This document shows, piece after piece, positions 35,001 to 43,783 of a stretch of DNA of 64,000 nucleotides (the first letter of the stretch is position 1; each line of letters begins with the position of its first letter). A program made the translations under genes and the position numbers. The stretch comes from Novosphingobium endophyticum. Lineage in GTDB: Bacteria; Pseudomonadota; Alphaproteobacteria; Sphingomonadales; Sphingomonadaceae. Location of the stretch: positions 237 to 64,236 of the forward strand of contig NZ_BMHK01000007.1 in assembly GCF_014640675.1 (NCBI RefSeq). Direction: 5' to 3'. The notes under the pieces were generated by a model. The model saw nothing but the letters and a program-made list of their open reading frames with translations. It searched no databases and was not told the DNA's origin.

Positions 35001-36314
35001 TCAAACCGCCGCCGCTGCCTTTTCCGCGCGGAATAGCATGTAGCCGAGCCAGGCCGAGGCGATGCAGCACACCGCCACGACCAGCAATTGCTCGACGATC
35101 GCCACGCCGAGCGAGCTGAGGACCATCGCGAATACCGCGCCGAACACCATGGCGCCCGAGTTGACGATATTGTTCGCCGCCACCGTGCGGGCGGTCTGTG
35201 ACTTGTCGACGAATGTCGTGAGGAACGCATAGAGCGGCACCACGAACATGCCGCCGCAAACCGCTATGCCCAGCAGCGTCAGCAGCAGCGGCATGGCCAG
35301 CGGCTGCGAGACGAAGGTGGCGACGTCCATCAGTTCGCCGGGGGTTCCTTGTGGCCTCCACGCGCCGCACACGATCTCGAAGGCAAAGAGGAACAGGCCC
35401 ATGCCGATCACCGAGATCGGCGAGAAGCGGGCCGAGACGGTGCCCCTGAGCAGGGCGTTGATCGCGATAGAACCGATCGCGACGCCGACCGAGAACATCA
35501 CCAGGAACAGGCTGGCGACTTCCTTGCTGGCCGAGAGGATGTTCTTGGCGAGCGGTGGGAACTGGATGAACAGGACGGTCCCGATCGCCCAGAAGAAGCT
35601 GATCGCGCAGATCGCCAGGAACACGCGCCGGTCATGCAAGGTCGTGCGCACGAGCCGGATCGAGGCACGCAGTACGTGGAAGTCGAGAGGTTCGGGATTG
35701 CACAGCGGGGGGGCGGGCGGAACCTGCCGCCCGGCCAGATAGCCCACGCAGGCCACCGCGAAGACCGCGATCGCGGCTGCCTCCACGCTGATCCAGCCGG
35801 CGACGATGGTGCCGGCAAGCACGGCGATATAGGTTCCCGCCTCGACCAGTCCGGTGCCCCCCAGCACTTCGCCTTCGCGCAAGTGCTGGGGCAGGATCGC
35901 GTACTTGATCGGCCCGAAGAACGTCGAATGCACGCCCATCGCGAACAGGGCCAGAAGCATGAGCGGGATTGCCACGCTGTGCAGGGCAATCCCCTGCCAG
36001 GCCATCGCCAGCCCCGCGCCGCCCACCAGCATGATCAGGATCTCGCAGAGTTTCACCGCGCGGATGATCCGTGCCTTGTCGCGCATGTCGGCCATCTGGC
36101 CCGCAAGCGCGGAGAGCGCGAAGAAGGGAATGATGAAGATCGCGGAGGCCAGGGCGCTGAACCGGGCCTCATCGGCCTCGGAGTTGTAGACGCTATAGAC
36201 CACGAAGAGGACCATCGCGTTCTTGAACAGGTTGTCGTTGAACGCGCCCAACAGCTGCGTGATGAAAAGCGGCAGGAAACGTCGGGCCCGGATCAGATCG
36301 TTCGTCGTACTCAT
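35001..36314 (-). CDS. MFS transporter, LplT-like
   Basis: 437 aa with about 12 membrane helices. The N-terminus LFITQLLGAFNDNLFKNAMV and the loop GPIKYAILPQHL are signatures of the lysophospholipid transporter LplT subfamily of the major facilitator superfamily. The acyltransferase (Aas) domain to which some homologues are fused is not present. I chose the ATG at 36314, beginning MSTTND, over one at 36383 that adds 23 basic residues; the Shine-Dalgarno is weak for both. Divergent from pgsA, another phospholipid gene. Confidence 0.85.
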   Translation of the reverse strand: MSTTNDLIRARRFLPLFITQLLGAFNDNLFKNAMVLFVVYSVYNSEADEARFSALASAIFIIPFFALSALAGQMADMRDKARIIRAVKLCEILIMLVGGAGLAMAWQGIALHSVAIPLMLLALFAMGVHSTFFGPIKYAILPQHLREGEVLGGTGLVEAGTYIAVLAGTIVAGWISVEAAAIAVFAVACVGYLAGRQVPPAPPLCNPEPLDFHVLRASIRLVRTTLHDRRVFLAICAISFFWAIGTVLFIQFPPLAKNILSASKEVASLFLVMFSVGVAIGSIAINALLRGTVSARFSPISVIGMGLFLFAFEIVCGAWRPQGTPGELMDVATFVSQPLAMPLLLTLLGIAVCGGMFVVPLYAFLTTFVDKSQTARTVAANNIVNSGAMVFGAVFAMVLSSLGVAIVEQLLVVAVCCIASAWLGYMLFRAEKAAAAV

Positions 36315-36438
36315 CTCGGATCGGGAAACCCGCCTTAACTTTCGCGTCGGCGCGACACTTAATGCGATGGACGGGGGGCACAACCCCTGATCGGCACTTT
36401 ATTCCTGCGATCGTTAGCGGCTATGTCACGTTCCGAAA

Positions 36439-37032
36439 ATGCTGACACTGCCGAATCTCCTTACCCTTTCCCGCATCCTGACGGTGCCGCTGCTGGCCTT
36501 CCTGTTGTGGTGGCCGGGGTGGAGCTTTGGTTATGGTCTTGCCTTCGGGCTCTACTGCCTGATGGGCGTGACCGACTATTTCGACGGTTATCTGGCGCGT
36601 TCCAGCGGTGCGGTGTCGAAGCTGGGCGTCTTTCTCGATCCCATCGCCGACAAGATCATGGTCGCGGCGGTGATTCTCGTGCTGACGGCGCAGGGGCTGC
36701 TGAAAGGCCCCTACGTCGGCGACATGCATGTGATCGCCGGCCTGATCATTCTCGTGCGCGAGATTGCCGTCTCGGGCTTGCGCGAGTTCCTGGGCGGGCT
36801 GCAGGTGTCGATTCCGGTCAGCCGGCTGGCCAAGTGGAAGACGACGTTCCAGTTGGTGTCGCTGGGGGCGCTGATCCTGGGGGGGGCGATGCCTTGGTGG
36901 AACATCCCGTTTTTCGGCATTGAAATCAACGTGCCGCATACGGTGGGCCTGACGACGCTCTGGGCCGCGGCGGTGCTGACGCTCATCACCGGGTGGGATT
37001 ATCTGAGAGTCGGCCTCAAGCACATGGATTGA
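36439..37032 (+). CDS. pgsA: CDP-diacylglycerol-glycerol-3-phosphate 3-phosphatidyltransferase
   Basis: 197 aa membrane enzyme making phosphatidylglycerol phosphate. The CDP-alcohol phosphotransferase motif DG-x2-AR-x8-G-x3-D-x3-D is visible in DYFDGYLARSSGAVSKLGVF followed by LDPIADK. The N-terminus LTLPNLLTLSRILTVPLLAFL is typical. A G8 homopolymer at 36879-36886 lies inside the gene. It ends 33 bp before the start of the conserved promoter element of nitrate locus II and is unlikely to be functionally related to it. Confidence 0.94.
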   Translation: MLTLPNLLTLSRILTVPLLAFLLWWPGWSFGYGLAFGLYCLMGVTDYFDGYLARSSGAVSKLGVFLDPIADKIMVAAVILVLTAQGLLKGPYVGDMHVIAGLIILVREIAVSGLREFLGGLQVSIPVSRLAKWKTTFQLVSLGALILGGAMPWWNIPFFGIEINVPHTVGLTTLWAAAVLTLITGWDYLRVGLKHMD

Positions 37033-37065
37033 CGGGTTTCGGGGGCGCTCGACCACCTTTGGTGC

Positions 37066-37114
37066 TGCACTGCAAAAAAGCGGCTTGCCCGCGACCCGCC
37101 GAATCAGCTAAAGG
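37066..37114 (+). promoter_or_regulatory. promoter region of the nirB operon
   Basis: TGCACTGCAAAAAAG (37066-37080), then -35 TTGCCC (37085-37090), an 18-bp spacer that contains CGAATC, and -10 TAAAGG (37109-37114). It matches the nrtA promoter module at 17595-17641 element by element. The element-to-P1 loop distance is 73 here and 74 there. Confidence 0.6.
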
Positions 37115-37133
37115 GGTCTCAGCGAGACGGCGC

Positions 37134-37242
37134 CGTCCACCGTAGGACGATTTGAGCGCCTCGCCATCAGACTTACAGACGCGTGGCAACGAAGCCGCCC
37201 GTACCTCTTCCCCAGGTGGAACAGGTCCGAGGCGGTTTTTTT
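37134..37242 (+). promoter_or_regulatory. ANTAR (NasT) target leader RNA with attenuator, nirB operon
   Basis: P1: CGTCC / GGACG (37134-37149) around the hexaloop ACCGTA. P2: GTGGC / GCCGC (37183-37198) around the hexaloop AACGAA. Both loops carry A1 and G4. The terminator stem AGCCGCC (37193-37199) / GGCGGTT (37231-37237), with G-U at one pair, is followed by seven Ts (37236-37242). The P2 region is identical at 18 of 19 bases to that before nrtA, and the loop-to-loop distance is 49 here versus 50 there. As there, P2 and the terminator share bases. Confidence 0.88.
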
Positions 37243-37268
37243 GTGCGCGTTGCGAACGGAGACGTGAC

Positions 37269-39761
37269 GTGAATGCACCGATGAACTTCGAGAAGGGAGA
37301 CCTTCCCGGCCAGACGCGGGAACGACTCGTGGTGATCGGCAACGGCATGGCGGGCTGCCGCGCCGTGGAAGAGATCCTCGCCCGCGATCCGGAGCGTTTC
37401 GATGTCACCATCTTCGGTGCCGAACCGCGCGTGAACTACAACCGCATCATGCTTTCGCCGGTTCTGGCGGGTGAGAAGACCTTCGACGAGATCGTCATCA
37501 ACACGCAGGAATGGTACGAAGAGAACAGCATCACGCTCATCTCGGGCGACAAGGTGGACCACATCGACCGCGAGGCGATGACGGTGATTGCCGCCTCGGG
37601 GCGCGTCGAGCCCTATGACAAGCTGCTGATCGCCACCGGCTCCGATCCCTTCATCATCCCGGTGCCCGGCAAGGACCTGGAAGGCGTGGTCACCTTCCGC
37701 GACCTCGACGACGTCGACAAGATGCTCGACGCGGCGGGGAAGGGCGGCAATGCCGTCGTCATAGGTGGCGGCCTGCTCGGTCTCGAGGCGGCGCATGGCC
37801 TTTCCCTGCGCGGCATGAAGGTCACCGTCATCCACCTCATGCCCACGCTGATGGAGCGCCAGCTCGACGAGGCGGCCGGCTGGCTGCTCAAGACCGAACT
37901 GGAGCGTCGCGGCCAGACCATCCTGACCGGCGCCAATACCAAGGAAATCCTCGGTGAAGGCGGCAAGGTCGCCGGCGTTTTGCTCGAAGACGGCACCGAG
38001 ATTCCCGCCGACATCGTCGTCATGGCGGTGGGCATCCGGCCCGCGACGGGGCTGGCCAAGACCGCCGGCCTCGATGTCGAGCGGGGCATCATGGTCGATG
38101 ACCACATGGTCACCTCCGACCCGGCGATCCTTTCCGTAGGCGAATGCGTACAGCACCGGGGCATGTGTTACGGCCTGGTCGCGCCGCTGTGGGAAATGTG
38201 CCGCGCCCTGGCCGATTTTGTGACCGAAAGCCCCTCCGGCTACGAAGGTTCGATCACCTCTACCAAGCTCAAGGTTTCCGGCATCGACGTGTTCTCGGCC
38301 GGGGACTTTTCCGGCGGCGAGGGCTGCGAGGACATCGTCATGCGCGATGCCGCGCGCGGCGTGTACAAGCGCGTGATCGTCAAGGAGAACAAGGTGCTGG
38401 GCGCCGTGCTCTACGGCGATACGGCCGATGGCTCCTGGTATTTCGACCTGATGAAGAAGGGCGATGACGTCTCCGACATCCGCGAGGCGCTGATCTTCGG
38501 CCAGGCTTTCGCGTCCGGGGGTGCGCTCGCGGACCCTAACGCCGCCGTTGCCGCCCTTTCCGATGATGCGGAAATCTGCGGTTGCAACGGCGTTTCCAAG
38601 GGCACCGTCGTCAAGTGCATCGAGGGCGGCGCGCATTCGCTCGACGCCGTGCGCGGCACGTGCAAGGCCTCGGCCTCCTGCGGTTCATGCACCGGTCTGG
38701 TCGAGAGCCTGCTGGCCCTGACGCTCGGCGGCGAGGTCGAATCCGGCCCGAAGACGATGTGCAAGTGCACCAGCTTTACGCACGACGACGTGCGCAAGCA
38801 CATCGTGGAAAAGCAGCTCAGGGAAATGCCGCAGATCATGCAGGAGCTGCACTGGACGACGCCCGACGGCTGCGCCTCGTGCCGCCCCGCGCTCAATTAC
38901 TACCTGCTCTGCGCCTGGCCGGGTGAGTACGAGGACGACCAGAAGAGCCGCTTCGTCAACGAACGCATGCACGCCAATATCCAGAAGGACGGCACCTACT
39001 CGGTCGTCCCGCGCATGTGGGGCGGCCTCACCAACCCGACGGAACTGCGCGCGATCGCCGACGTGGTGGAGAAGTACGACGCGCCGATGGTCAAGGTCAC
39101 CGGCGGTCAGCGGCTCGACATCTTCGGCATCAAGAAGGAAGACCTGCCCGCCGTCTGGGCCGATCTCAACGCCGCCGGGATGGTTTCCGGCCATGCCTAC
39201 GGCAAGTCGCTGCGCACGGTGAAAACCTGCGTCGGCAGCGAATGGTGCCGCTTTGGCACGCAGGATTCGACCGGGCTGGGCGTCAAGATTGAGCGGATGA
39301 CCTGGGGCAGCTGGATGCCGCACAAGTTCAAGATCGCCGTCAGCGGCTGCCCGCGCAACTGCGCAGAGGCGACGATCAAGGACTTTGGCGTGGTCTGCGT
39401 GGACTCCGGCTATGAACTGCATATCGCCGGCAATGGCGGCATCAAGGTCCGCGCCACCGATCTGCTCTGCAAGGTCGAGACAGAGGAAGAGGCGCTGGAC
39501 GTATGCGCCGCCTTCATCCAGCTTTACCGCGAGGAGGCCCACTACCTCGAGCGCACCGCGCCCTGGGTCGAGCGTGTCGGCCTCGACTACGTCAAGGACA
39601 AGCTGGCCGAAGAAGGCGCGATCGAAACCTACGCCGCCCGCTTCCGCTATTCGCAGCAGTTCATGCAGGACGATCCCTGGGCCAAGCGCGCCGCCGGCGA
39701 GCGCAAGGACCTGCACGCGCACATCGCAACCGTGCGTCCGCTGGAAATGGAGAAGGCATAA
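37269..39761 (+). CDS. nirB: NADH-dependent nitrite reductase large subunit
   Basis: 830 aa cytoplasmic assimilatory nitrite reductase, reducing nitrite to ammonia with six electrons from NAD(P)H. Order: FAD/NAD(P)-binding pyridine nucleotide-disulphide reductase domain (VVIGNGMAGCRAVEEIL; GGGLLGLEAAHGL) to about 410. A BFD-like [2Fe-2S] domain follows (ICGCNGVSKGTVVKCI ... CGSCTGLVESLL), with a second cysteine-rich stretch (CASCRPALNYY). Last is the sulphite/nitrite reductase siroheme-[4Fe-4S] part with CVGSEWCRFG and SGCPRNCAEATIKD. Start: GTG 37269, with GGAG 7 bp upstream; ATG 37281 is too far from it. The stop shares a base with the nirD ATG. Controlled by the leader at 37134-37242. Confidence 0.97.
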   Translation: MNAPMNFEKGDLPGQTRERLVVIGNGMAGCRAVEEILARDPERFDVTIFGAEPRVNYNRIMLSPVLAGEKTFDEIVINTQEWYEENSITLISGDKVDHIDREAMTVIAASGRVEPYDKLLIATGSDPFIIPVPGKDLEGVVTFRDLDDVDKMLDAAGKGGNAVVIGGGLLGLEAAHGLSLRGMKVTVIHLMPTLMERQLDEAAGWLLKTELERRGQTILTGANTKEILGEGGKVAGVLLEDGTEIPADIVVMAVGIRPATGLAKTAGLDVERGIMVDDHMVTSDPAILSVGECVQHRGMCYGLVAPLWEMCRALADFVTESPSGYEGSITSTKLKVSGIDVFSAGDFSGGEGCEDIVMRDAARGVYKRVIVKENKVLGAVLYGDTADGSWYFDLMKKGDDVSDIREALIFGQAFASGGALADPNAAVAALSDDAEICGCNGVSKGTVVKCIEGGAHSLDAVRGTCKASASCGSCTGLVESLLALTLGGEVESGPKTMCKCTSFTHDDVRKHIVEKQLREMPQIMQELHWTTPDGCASCRPALNYYLLCAWPGEYEDDQKSRFVNERMHANIQKDGTYSVVPRMWGGLTNPTELRAIADVVEKYDAPMVKVTGGQRLDIFGIKKEDLPAVWADLNAAGMVSGHAYGKSLRTVKTCVGSEWCRFGTQDSTGLGVKIERMTWGSWMPHKFKIAVSGCPRNCAEATIKDFGVVCVDSGYELHIAGNGGIKVRATDLLCKVETEEEALDVCAAFIQLYREEAHYLERTAPWVERVGLDYVKDKLAEEGAIETYAARFRYSQQFMQDDPWAKRAAGERKDLHAHIATVRPLEMEKA

Positions 39762-40129
39762 TGATTGGCGACTGGCTCGATATCGGCCCGATCTCGCAGA
39801 TCGAAGCGGGAACCGCCCGCACCCTGCCCGTGGAAGGGGGAGAGGAAATCGCGGTGTTCCACACGATGCGCAACGAGTTCTTCGCGCTTCTCAACAAGTG
39901 CCCGCACAAGCAGGGGCCGCTCAGCCAGGGCATCGTCCATGGCGACGTCGTCACCTGCCCGCTGCACAACTGGAACATCTCGCTCAGGAACGGCAAGGCG
40001 CTGGGCGACGATGAAGGCTGCGTTCCGACGATTCCCCTGAAGGTCGATGCCGGCCGCATCTACCTGCTGCGTTCCGCCGTTGTCGGCGGCGGCGTGACGG
40101 CGCCGGAGCAGAACAGGGCGGCGGCGTGA
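39761..40129 (+). CDS. nirD: nitrite reductase small subunit (Rieske-type)
   Basis: 122 aa. Rieske [2Fe-2S] fold with both ligand motifs present, CPH in NKCPHKQGPLSQG and CPLH in VTCPLHNWNIS. Some NirD proteins lack the cluster ligands; this one has them. ATG 39761 overlaps the last base of the nirB stop, so it is translated with nirB. A 146-bp repeat follows, before nasA. Confidence 0.95.
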   Translation: MIGDWLDIGPISQIEAGTARTLPVEGGEEIAVFHTMRNEFFALLNKCPHKQGPLSQGIVHGDVVTCPLHNWNISLRNGKALGDDEGCVPTIPLKVDAGRIYLLRSAVVGGGVTAPEQNRAAA

Positions 40130-40144
40130 GCGCCATGGCGTTCC

Positions 40145-40290
40145 CGATCCTCCCCGGAACGGGGAGGGGGACCACGCGAAGCGTGGTGGAGGGGCCGAAT
40201 AGCCTCCTTCGACGTCTATGCCTGGGGACGGCTCTCGACCCCTCCGTCAGCCGCTTCGCGGCTGCCACCCCCCCGTTCCGGGGAGGATCG
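40145..40290. repeat. 146-bp dispersed palindromic element between nirD and nasA
   Basis: Perfect 20-bp terminal inverted repeats (CGATCCTCCCCGG... at 40145-40164 and ...CCGGGGAGGATCG at 40271-40290). Inside are further small palindromes (ACCACGCGAAGCGTGGT; AGCCGCTTCGCGGCT). Different from the element at 22032 and 43670. Its right end carries GGGGAGGA (40280-40287), which is the only Shine-Dalgarno for nasA, whose GTG begins 2 bp after the element. Confidence 0.85.
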
Positions 40291-40292
40291 CG

Positions 40293-42890
40293 GTGAACAA
40301 ATCCATCCGCACGACTTGCGCCTATTGCGGAGTAGGCTGCGGCATCACGGCCGAGGTTTCCGGCGTCAATGCTTCCGGTAATGGCGATCGGGGGGTCGCC
40401 ATTGCCGGAGACCGCGAGCATCCGGCGAACAAGGGCCGGCTCTGCTCCAAGGGTACGCACCTGGGCGAGACGGTCGGGCTGGAAGGCCGGCTGCTGGCTC
40501 CCATGATCGGCGAGCGCGAGGCGGACTGGGGCGAGGCGCTCGATCTGGTCGCCGGCCGCATGCGCGAATGCATCGCCGAGCATGGCCCGGACAGTGTGGC
40601 CTTCTACGTCTCCGGCCAGCTCCTTACCGAGGATTACTACGCCGCCAACAAGCTGATGAAGGGCTTTGTCGGCAGCGGCAATATCGACACGAATTCCCGC
40701 CTCTGCATGGCGAGCGCCGTCGCCGCGCACAATCGCGCCTTCGGCGAGGACGTGGTGCCGTGTTCCTACGAGGATCTCGACGCGACCGACCTGGTCCTGC
40801 TGGTCGGTTCGAACACCGCATGGTGCCACCCGGTCGTCTGGCAGCGCATCGAGAAGACCCGCGAACGGCGCGGCACCAAAATCATCGTTATCGACCCGCG
40901 CCGGACCGAGACCGCCGAACAGGCCGACCTGCACATACCCATCGCGCCCGATGGCGATACCGCCCTGTTCAACGCCCTGCTCGCCGAGATGAAGCGGCGC
41001 GGCAAGCTCGACCGGGATTTCCTGCGCGACCATGTCGACGCGGACGAGGGGTTCTGGGACAAGCTCGACTGCGATCCCGGCATCACCGCGGGCCTTTTCG
41101 CCAAGCTGTGCAACATCGTCGCAGAGCACCCGCGCATGGTCACCTTGTTCAGCCAGGGTGCGAACCAGTCGGTCGGCGGGACCGACAAGGGCAATGCGAT
41201 CATCAACTTCCACCTCGCGACGGGCCGGATCAATCGGATCGGCGCGGGGCCGTTCAGCATCACCGGCCAGCCCAATGCCATGGGTGGTCGCGAGGTGGGA
41301 GGACTGGCCAACATGCTCGCGTGCCACCTCGGTTTTTCCGAGGACGAGCGCGCCGATGTCGCGGCTTTCTGGGATGCGCCGAACCTCTGCGCCGGCCCGG
41401 GCCTCAAGGCCGTGGACATGTTCCGGGCGATTCACGAGGGGAAGATCAAGTTCCTCTGGGTCATGGCCACCAATCCCGCCGTCTCGTTGCCTGACAGCCG
41501 TTTCGTGCGCGAAGCGCTTTCGCGCTGCCCGACCGTGGTCGTCTCGGACATCATCGCCGACACCGATACTGGGCGCTTCGCCCATGTCCGCCTGCCGGCG
41601 CACGGCTGGGGCGAGAAGGACGGGACCGTCACCAATTCCGAGCGCTGCGTGAGCCGCCAGCGCGCGCTGTTCCCGGCGCCGGGCCAGACGCGCGCGGACT
41701 GGAAGATCATCGCCGACGTCGCCGCGCGCATGGGCTGGGAAGACAGCTTCGCGTGGACGAACGCGGCCGAAGTCTTCCGCGAATATGCGCGGATGACACA
41801 GCTTGCCAAGGCGCGCGGCAAGGCGCTGGACCTGACCGCGCAAGCCGACCTCGACGATGCGGAATATGAAGCGATGACGCCGTTCCAGTGGGGCGGCGAG
41901 CGGCCGCTTACCTCGCGCTTCCCGACCCCTTCGGGAAAGGCGCGGCTCGTTTCCGTCACGCCGCCGGCCCCGGCGACGAGCGCCGAGTTCCCGCTGCGGC
42001 TCAACACCGCGCGCTACCGCGACCAGTGGCACACGATGACGCGCACTGGCCTCTCGCCCACACTGTCCCAGCATCGGCCCGAACCGCTGCTGGAAGTCCA
42101 CCCCGCCGACGCGCGGGAACTGGCCCTCGTCGAGGGCGGCCTCGGCCGCGTCGAGACGGCGAGCGGCGCGGCGGTCTATCGGGTGCAGCTGTCCGAAGGG
42201 CAGCGGCGCGGCGAGATCTGCGTGCCGATGCACTGGACCGACGCGATGGCCGGGGAAGGGCGCTCTAACCGTCTTCCCTCTCAGGCGGTGGACCCCGTCT
42301 CCGGCCAGCCCGGCTTCAAGAACGGCGCGGCGCGTGTCGTCCCCCTCAGCCCCGAATGGCGCGCCTTCGTCGTCCGCCGCGATGCGATCACGCCCGAAGG
42401 CCTGCTCTACTGGACCCGCTCACGCGTGAAGGCGGGCTGGCTCTACGAACTCGCGGGTGAGGGGACCATCGACCTTGGCGCGCTGCTGCCCGAAGGCGAA
42501 CGGTTGGAAGTCGCCGATGTCACGCGCGGTATGCGCCGCGTCGCGGTGCGCGGGGAGGACGGGGCGCTGATCGCGGCGGCCTATCTCACGCGCTCGGGCG
42601 AACTTCCGGCCAGGAACTGGGTGGCGGACCAGCTCGGCCTCGACGAGGCGAGCGCGGCGGAACTGCTCGCCGGCCGGCCGAGCGTGCCGCTGCCCGATCG
42701 CGGCCCGATCGTATGCGTCTGTCATGGCGTCGGCGAAATGGACATCGCCGCCGCCGCCAATGACGGCGCGGCGACGGTCGCCGAAGTCGGCGGTTGCACC
42801 AGGGCGGGCACCAATTGCGGATCGTGCCGCCCGGCCATCGCCAAACTGCTCGAAGCCTGCCTGACCCTCGACAAGGAGGCCGCCGAATGA
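40293..42890 (+). CDS. nasA: assimilatory nitrate reductase catalytic subunit
   Basis: 865 aa molybdopterin enzyme reducing nitrate to nitrite in the cytoplasm. The N-terminal [4Fe-4S] site is TTCAYCGVGCG with a further Cys in GRLCSKG. Molybdopterin oxidoreductase domains follow (NTNSRLCMAS, GSNTAWCHPVVWQRIE, NAMGGREVGGL), and then the molydopterin dinucleotide-binding domain (RYRDQWHTMTRTG). The C-terminal BFD-like [2Fe-2S] domain, VCVCHGVGE ... CTRAGTNCGSCRPAI, is the feature of NasA/NasC-type assimilatory enzymes. GTG 40293 is preceded by GGGGAGGA from the repeat. Overlaps cobA by 4 bp (ATGA). Confidence 0.96.
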   Translation: MNKSIRTTCAYCGVGCGITAEVSGVNASGNGDRGVAIAGDREHPANKGRLCSKGTHLGETVGLEGRLLAPMIGEREADWGEALDLVAGRMRECIAEHGPDSVAFYVSGQLLTEDYYAANKLMKGFVGSGNIDTNSRLCMASAVAAHNRAFGEDVVPCSYEDLDATDLVLLVGSNTAWCHPVVWQRIEKTRERRGTKIIVIDPRRTETAEQADLHIPIAPDGDTALFNALLAEMKRRGKLDRDFLRDHVDADEGFWDKLDCDPGITAGLFAKLCNIVAEHPRMVTLFSQGANQSVGGTDKGNAIINFHLATGRINRIGAGPFSITGQPNAMGGREVGGLANMLACHLGFSEDERADVAAFWDAPNLCAGPGLKAVDMFRAIHEGKIKFLWVMATNPAVSLPDSRFVREALSRCPTVVVSDIIADTDTGRFAHVRLPAHGWGEKDGTVTNSERCVSRQRALFPAPGQTRADWKIIADVAARMGWEDSFAWTNAAEVFREYARMTQLAKARGKALDLTAQADLDDAEYEAMTPFQWGGERPLTSRFPTPSGKARLVSVTPPAPATSAEFPLRLNTARYRDQWHTMTRTGLSPTLSQHRPEPLLEVHPADARELALVEGGLGRVETASGAAVYRVQLSEGQRRGEICVPMHWTDAMAGEGRSNRLPSQAVDPVSGQPGFKNGAARVVPLSPEWRAFVVRRDAITPEGLLYWTRSRVKAGWLYELAGEGTIDLGALLPEGERLEVADVTRGMRRVAVRGEDGALIAAAYLTRSGELPARNWVADQLGLDEASAAELLAGRPSVPLPDRGPIVCVCHGVGEMDIAAAANDGAATVAEVGGCTRAGTNCGSCRPAIAKLLEACLTLDKEAAE

Positions 42891-43666
42891 CCGACTTTCC
42901 CCCCGGATCGGTATGGCTCGTCGGCGCCGGACCCGGCGATGCCGAACTGCTCACCCGCAAGGCCGAACGCCTGATCGGTCTGGCGACGGTGATGTTCTAT
43001 GACGCGCTGGTGGGGCCGGACATTCTCGAAATGGCCGCCCGCTCGGCGCGCCTCGTCCATGTCGGCAAGCGCTCCGGCCGTCACTCCAAGGACCAGTCGA
43101 CGATCGACAAGCTGATCGTCGAGGCCGCGCTGTCCGGAGAGAAAGTCGTACGCCTCAAGGGCGGCGATCCGGCGATCTTCGGCCGCGCTACCGAGGAACT
43201 CGACGCCTGCCGCGCCGCCGGCGTCGGCGTGCAAATCTGCCCCGGCGTCACCGCTGCCAGCGCCGCCGCCGCCAGCCTCGGCGCCTCGCTCACGCTGCGC
43301 GGCCTGGCTCGCAAGCTGACTTTCGTGACCGCTCACGCCCGCGCCGGCGAGGATCTGAAGCTCAACTGGTCGCGCCTTGCCGATCCCGAAGCCACGCTGG
43401 CGGTCTACATGGGCAAGGCGGCGGCGCCGGAAGTCTCTGCCAGGCTGATCGAGGCGGGGCTTCCCGCTGATACTCCGGTGGCTCTGGTGGAGAGCGCCAG
43501 CCTGCCGGCCGAGCGCCACTTCCACACCCGGCTGGACCTCCTGCCGCTGGCGGCGCGCACGGCGCTAGGCGACGGCCCGGCGCTGCTGCTGATCGGCGCG
43601 GCCATGGCCCGGCCCGAGGAGGTCGAAGGTGCGGTTTCCGAGATTGCCGAGAGGTTCGCCCGTTAA
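42887..43666 (+). CDS. cobA: uroporphyrinogen-III C-methyltransferase (SUMT)
   Basis: 259 aa. Methylates uroporphyrinogen III to precorrin-2, the first step toward siroheme (the NirB cofactor) and cobalamin. SUMT motifs seen: VWLVGAGPGDAELLT (SAM-binding P1), VRLKGGDPAIFGRATEE, VCPGVTAAS-like ICPGVTAASAAAA and VYMGKAA. The dehydrogenase/chelatase part of CysG is absent, so those steps must be encoded elsewhere. ATG 42887 with AAGGAGG upstream, translationally coupled to nasA; last gene of locus II. Confidence 0.95.
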   Translation: MTDFPPGSVWLVGAGPGDAELLTRKAERLIGLATVMFYDALVGPDILEMAARSARLVHVGKRSGRHSKDQSTIDKLIVEAALSGEKVVRLKGGDPAIFGRATEELDACRAAGVGVQICPGVTAASAAAASLGASLTLRGLARKLTFVTAHARAGEDLKLNWSRLADPEATLAVYMGKAAAPEVSARLIEAGLPADTPVALVESASLPAERHFHTRLDLLPLAARTALGDGPALLLIGAAMARPEEVEGAVSEIAERFAR

Positions 43667-43669
43667 ATC

Positions 43670-43779
43670 CGTCATCCCGGGCTCGACCCGGGACCGCTGG
43701 CGGTGTTTACGAGCGACCTCACGTGCGAGGGGTTCCGCCGAACGACCGCCACCGGTCCCGGGTCGAGCCCGGGATGACG
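43670..43779. repeat. 110-bp palindromic dispersed element, copy 2
   Basis: Terminal inverted repeats of 27 perfectly matching bases, 43670-43696 and 43753-43779, starting CGTCATCCCGGG. Inverted relative to copy 1 at 22032-22137. It lies between convergent genes (cobA and the anti-sigma gene), where it could also act as a transcription terminator. Confidence 0.87.
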
Positions 43780-43783
43780 GGGG

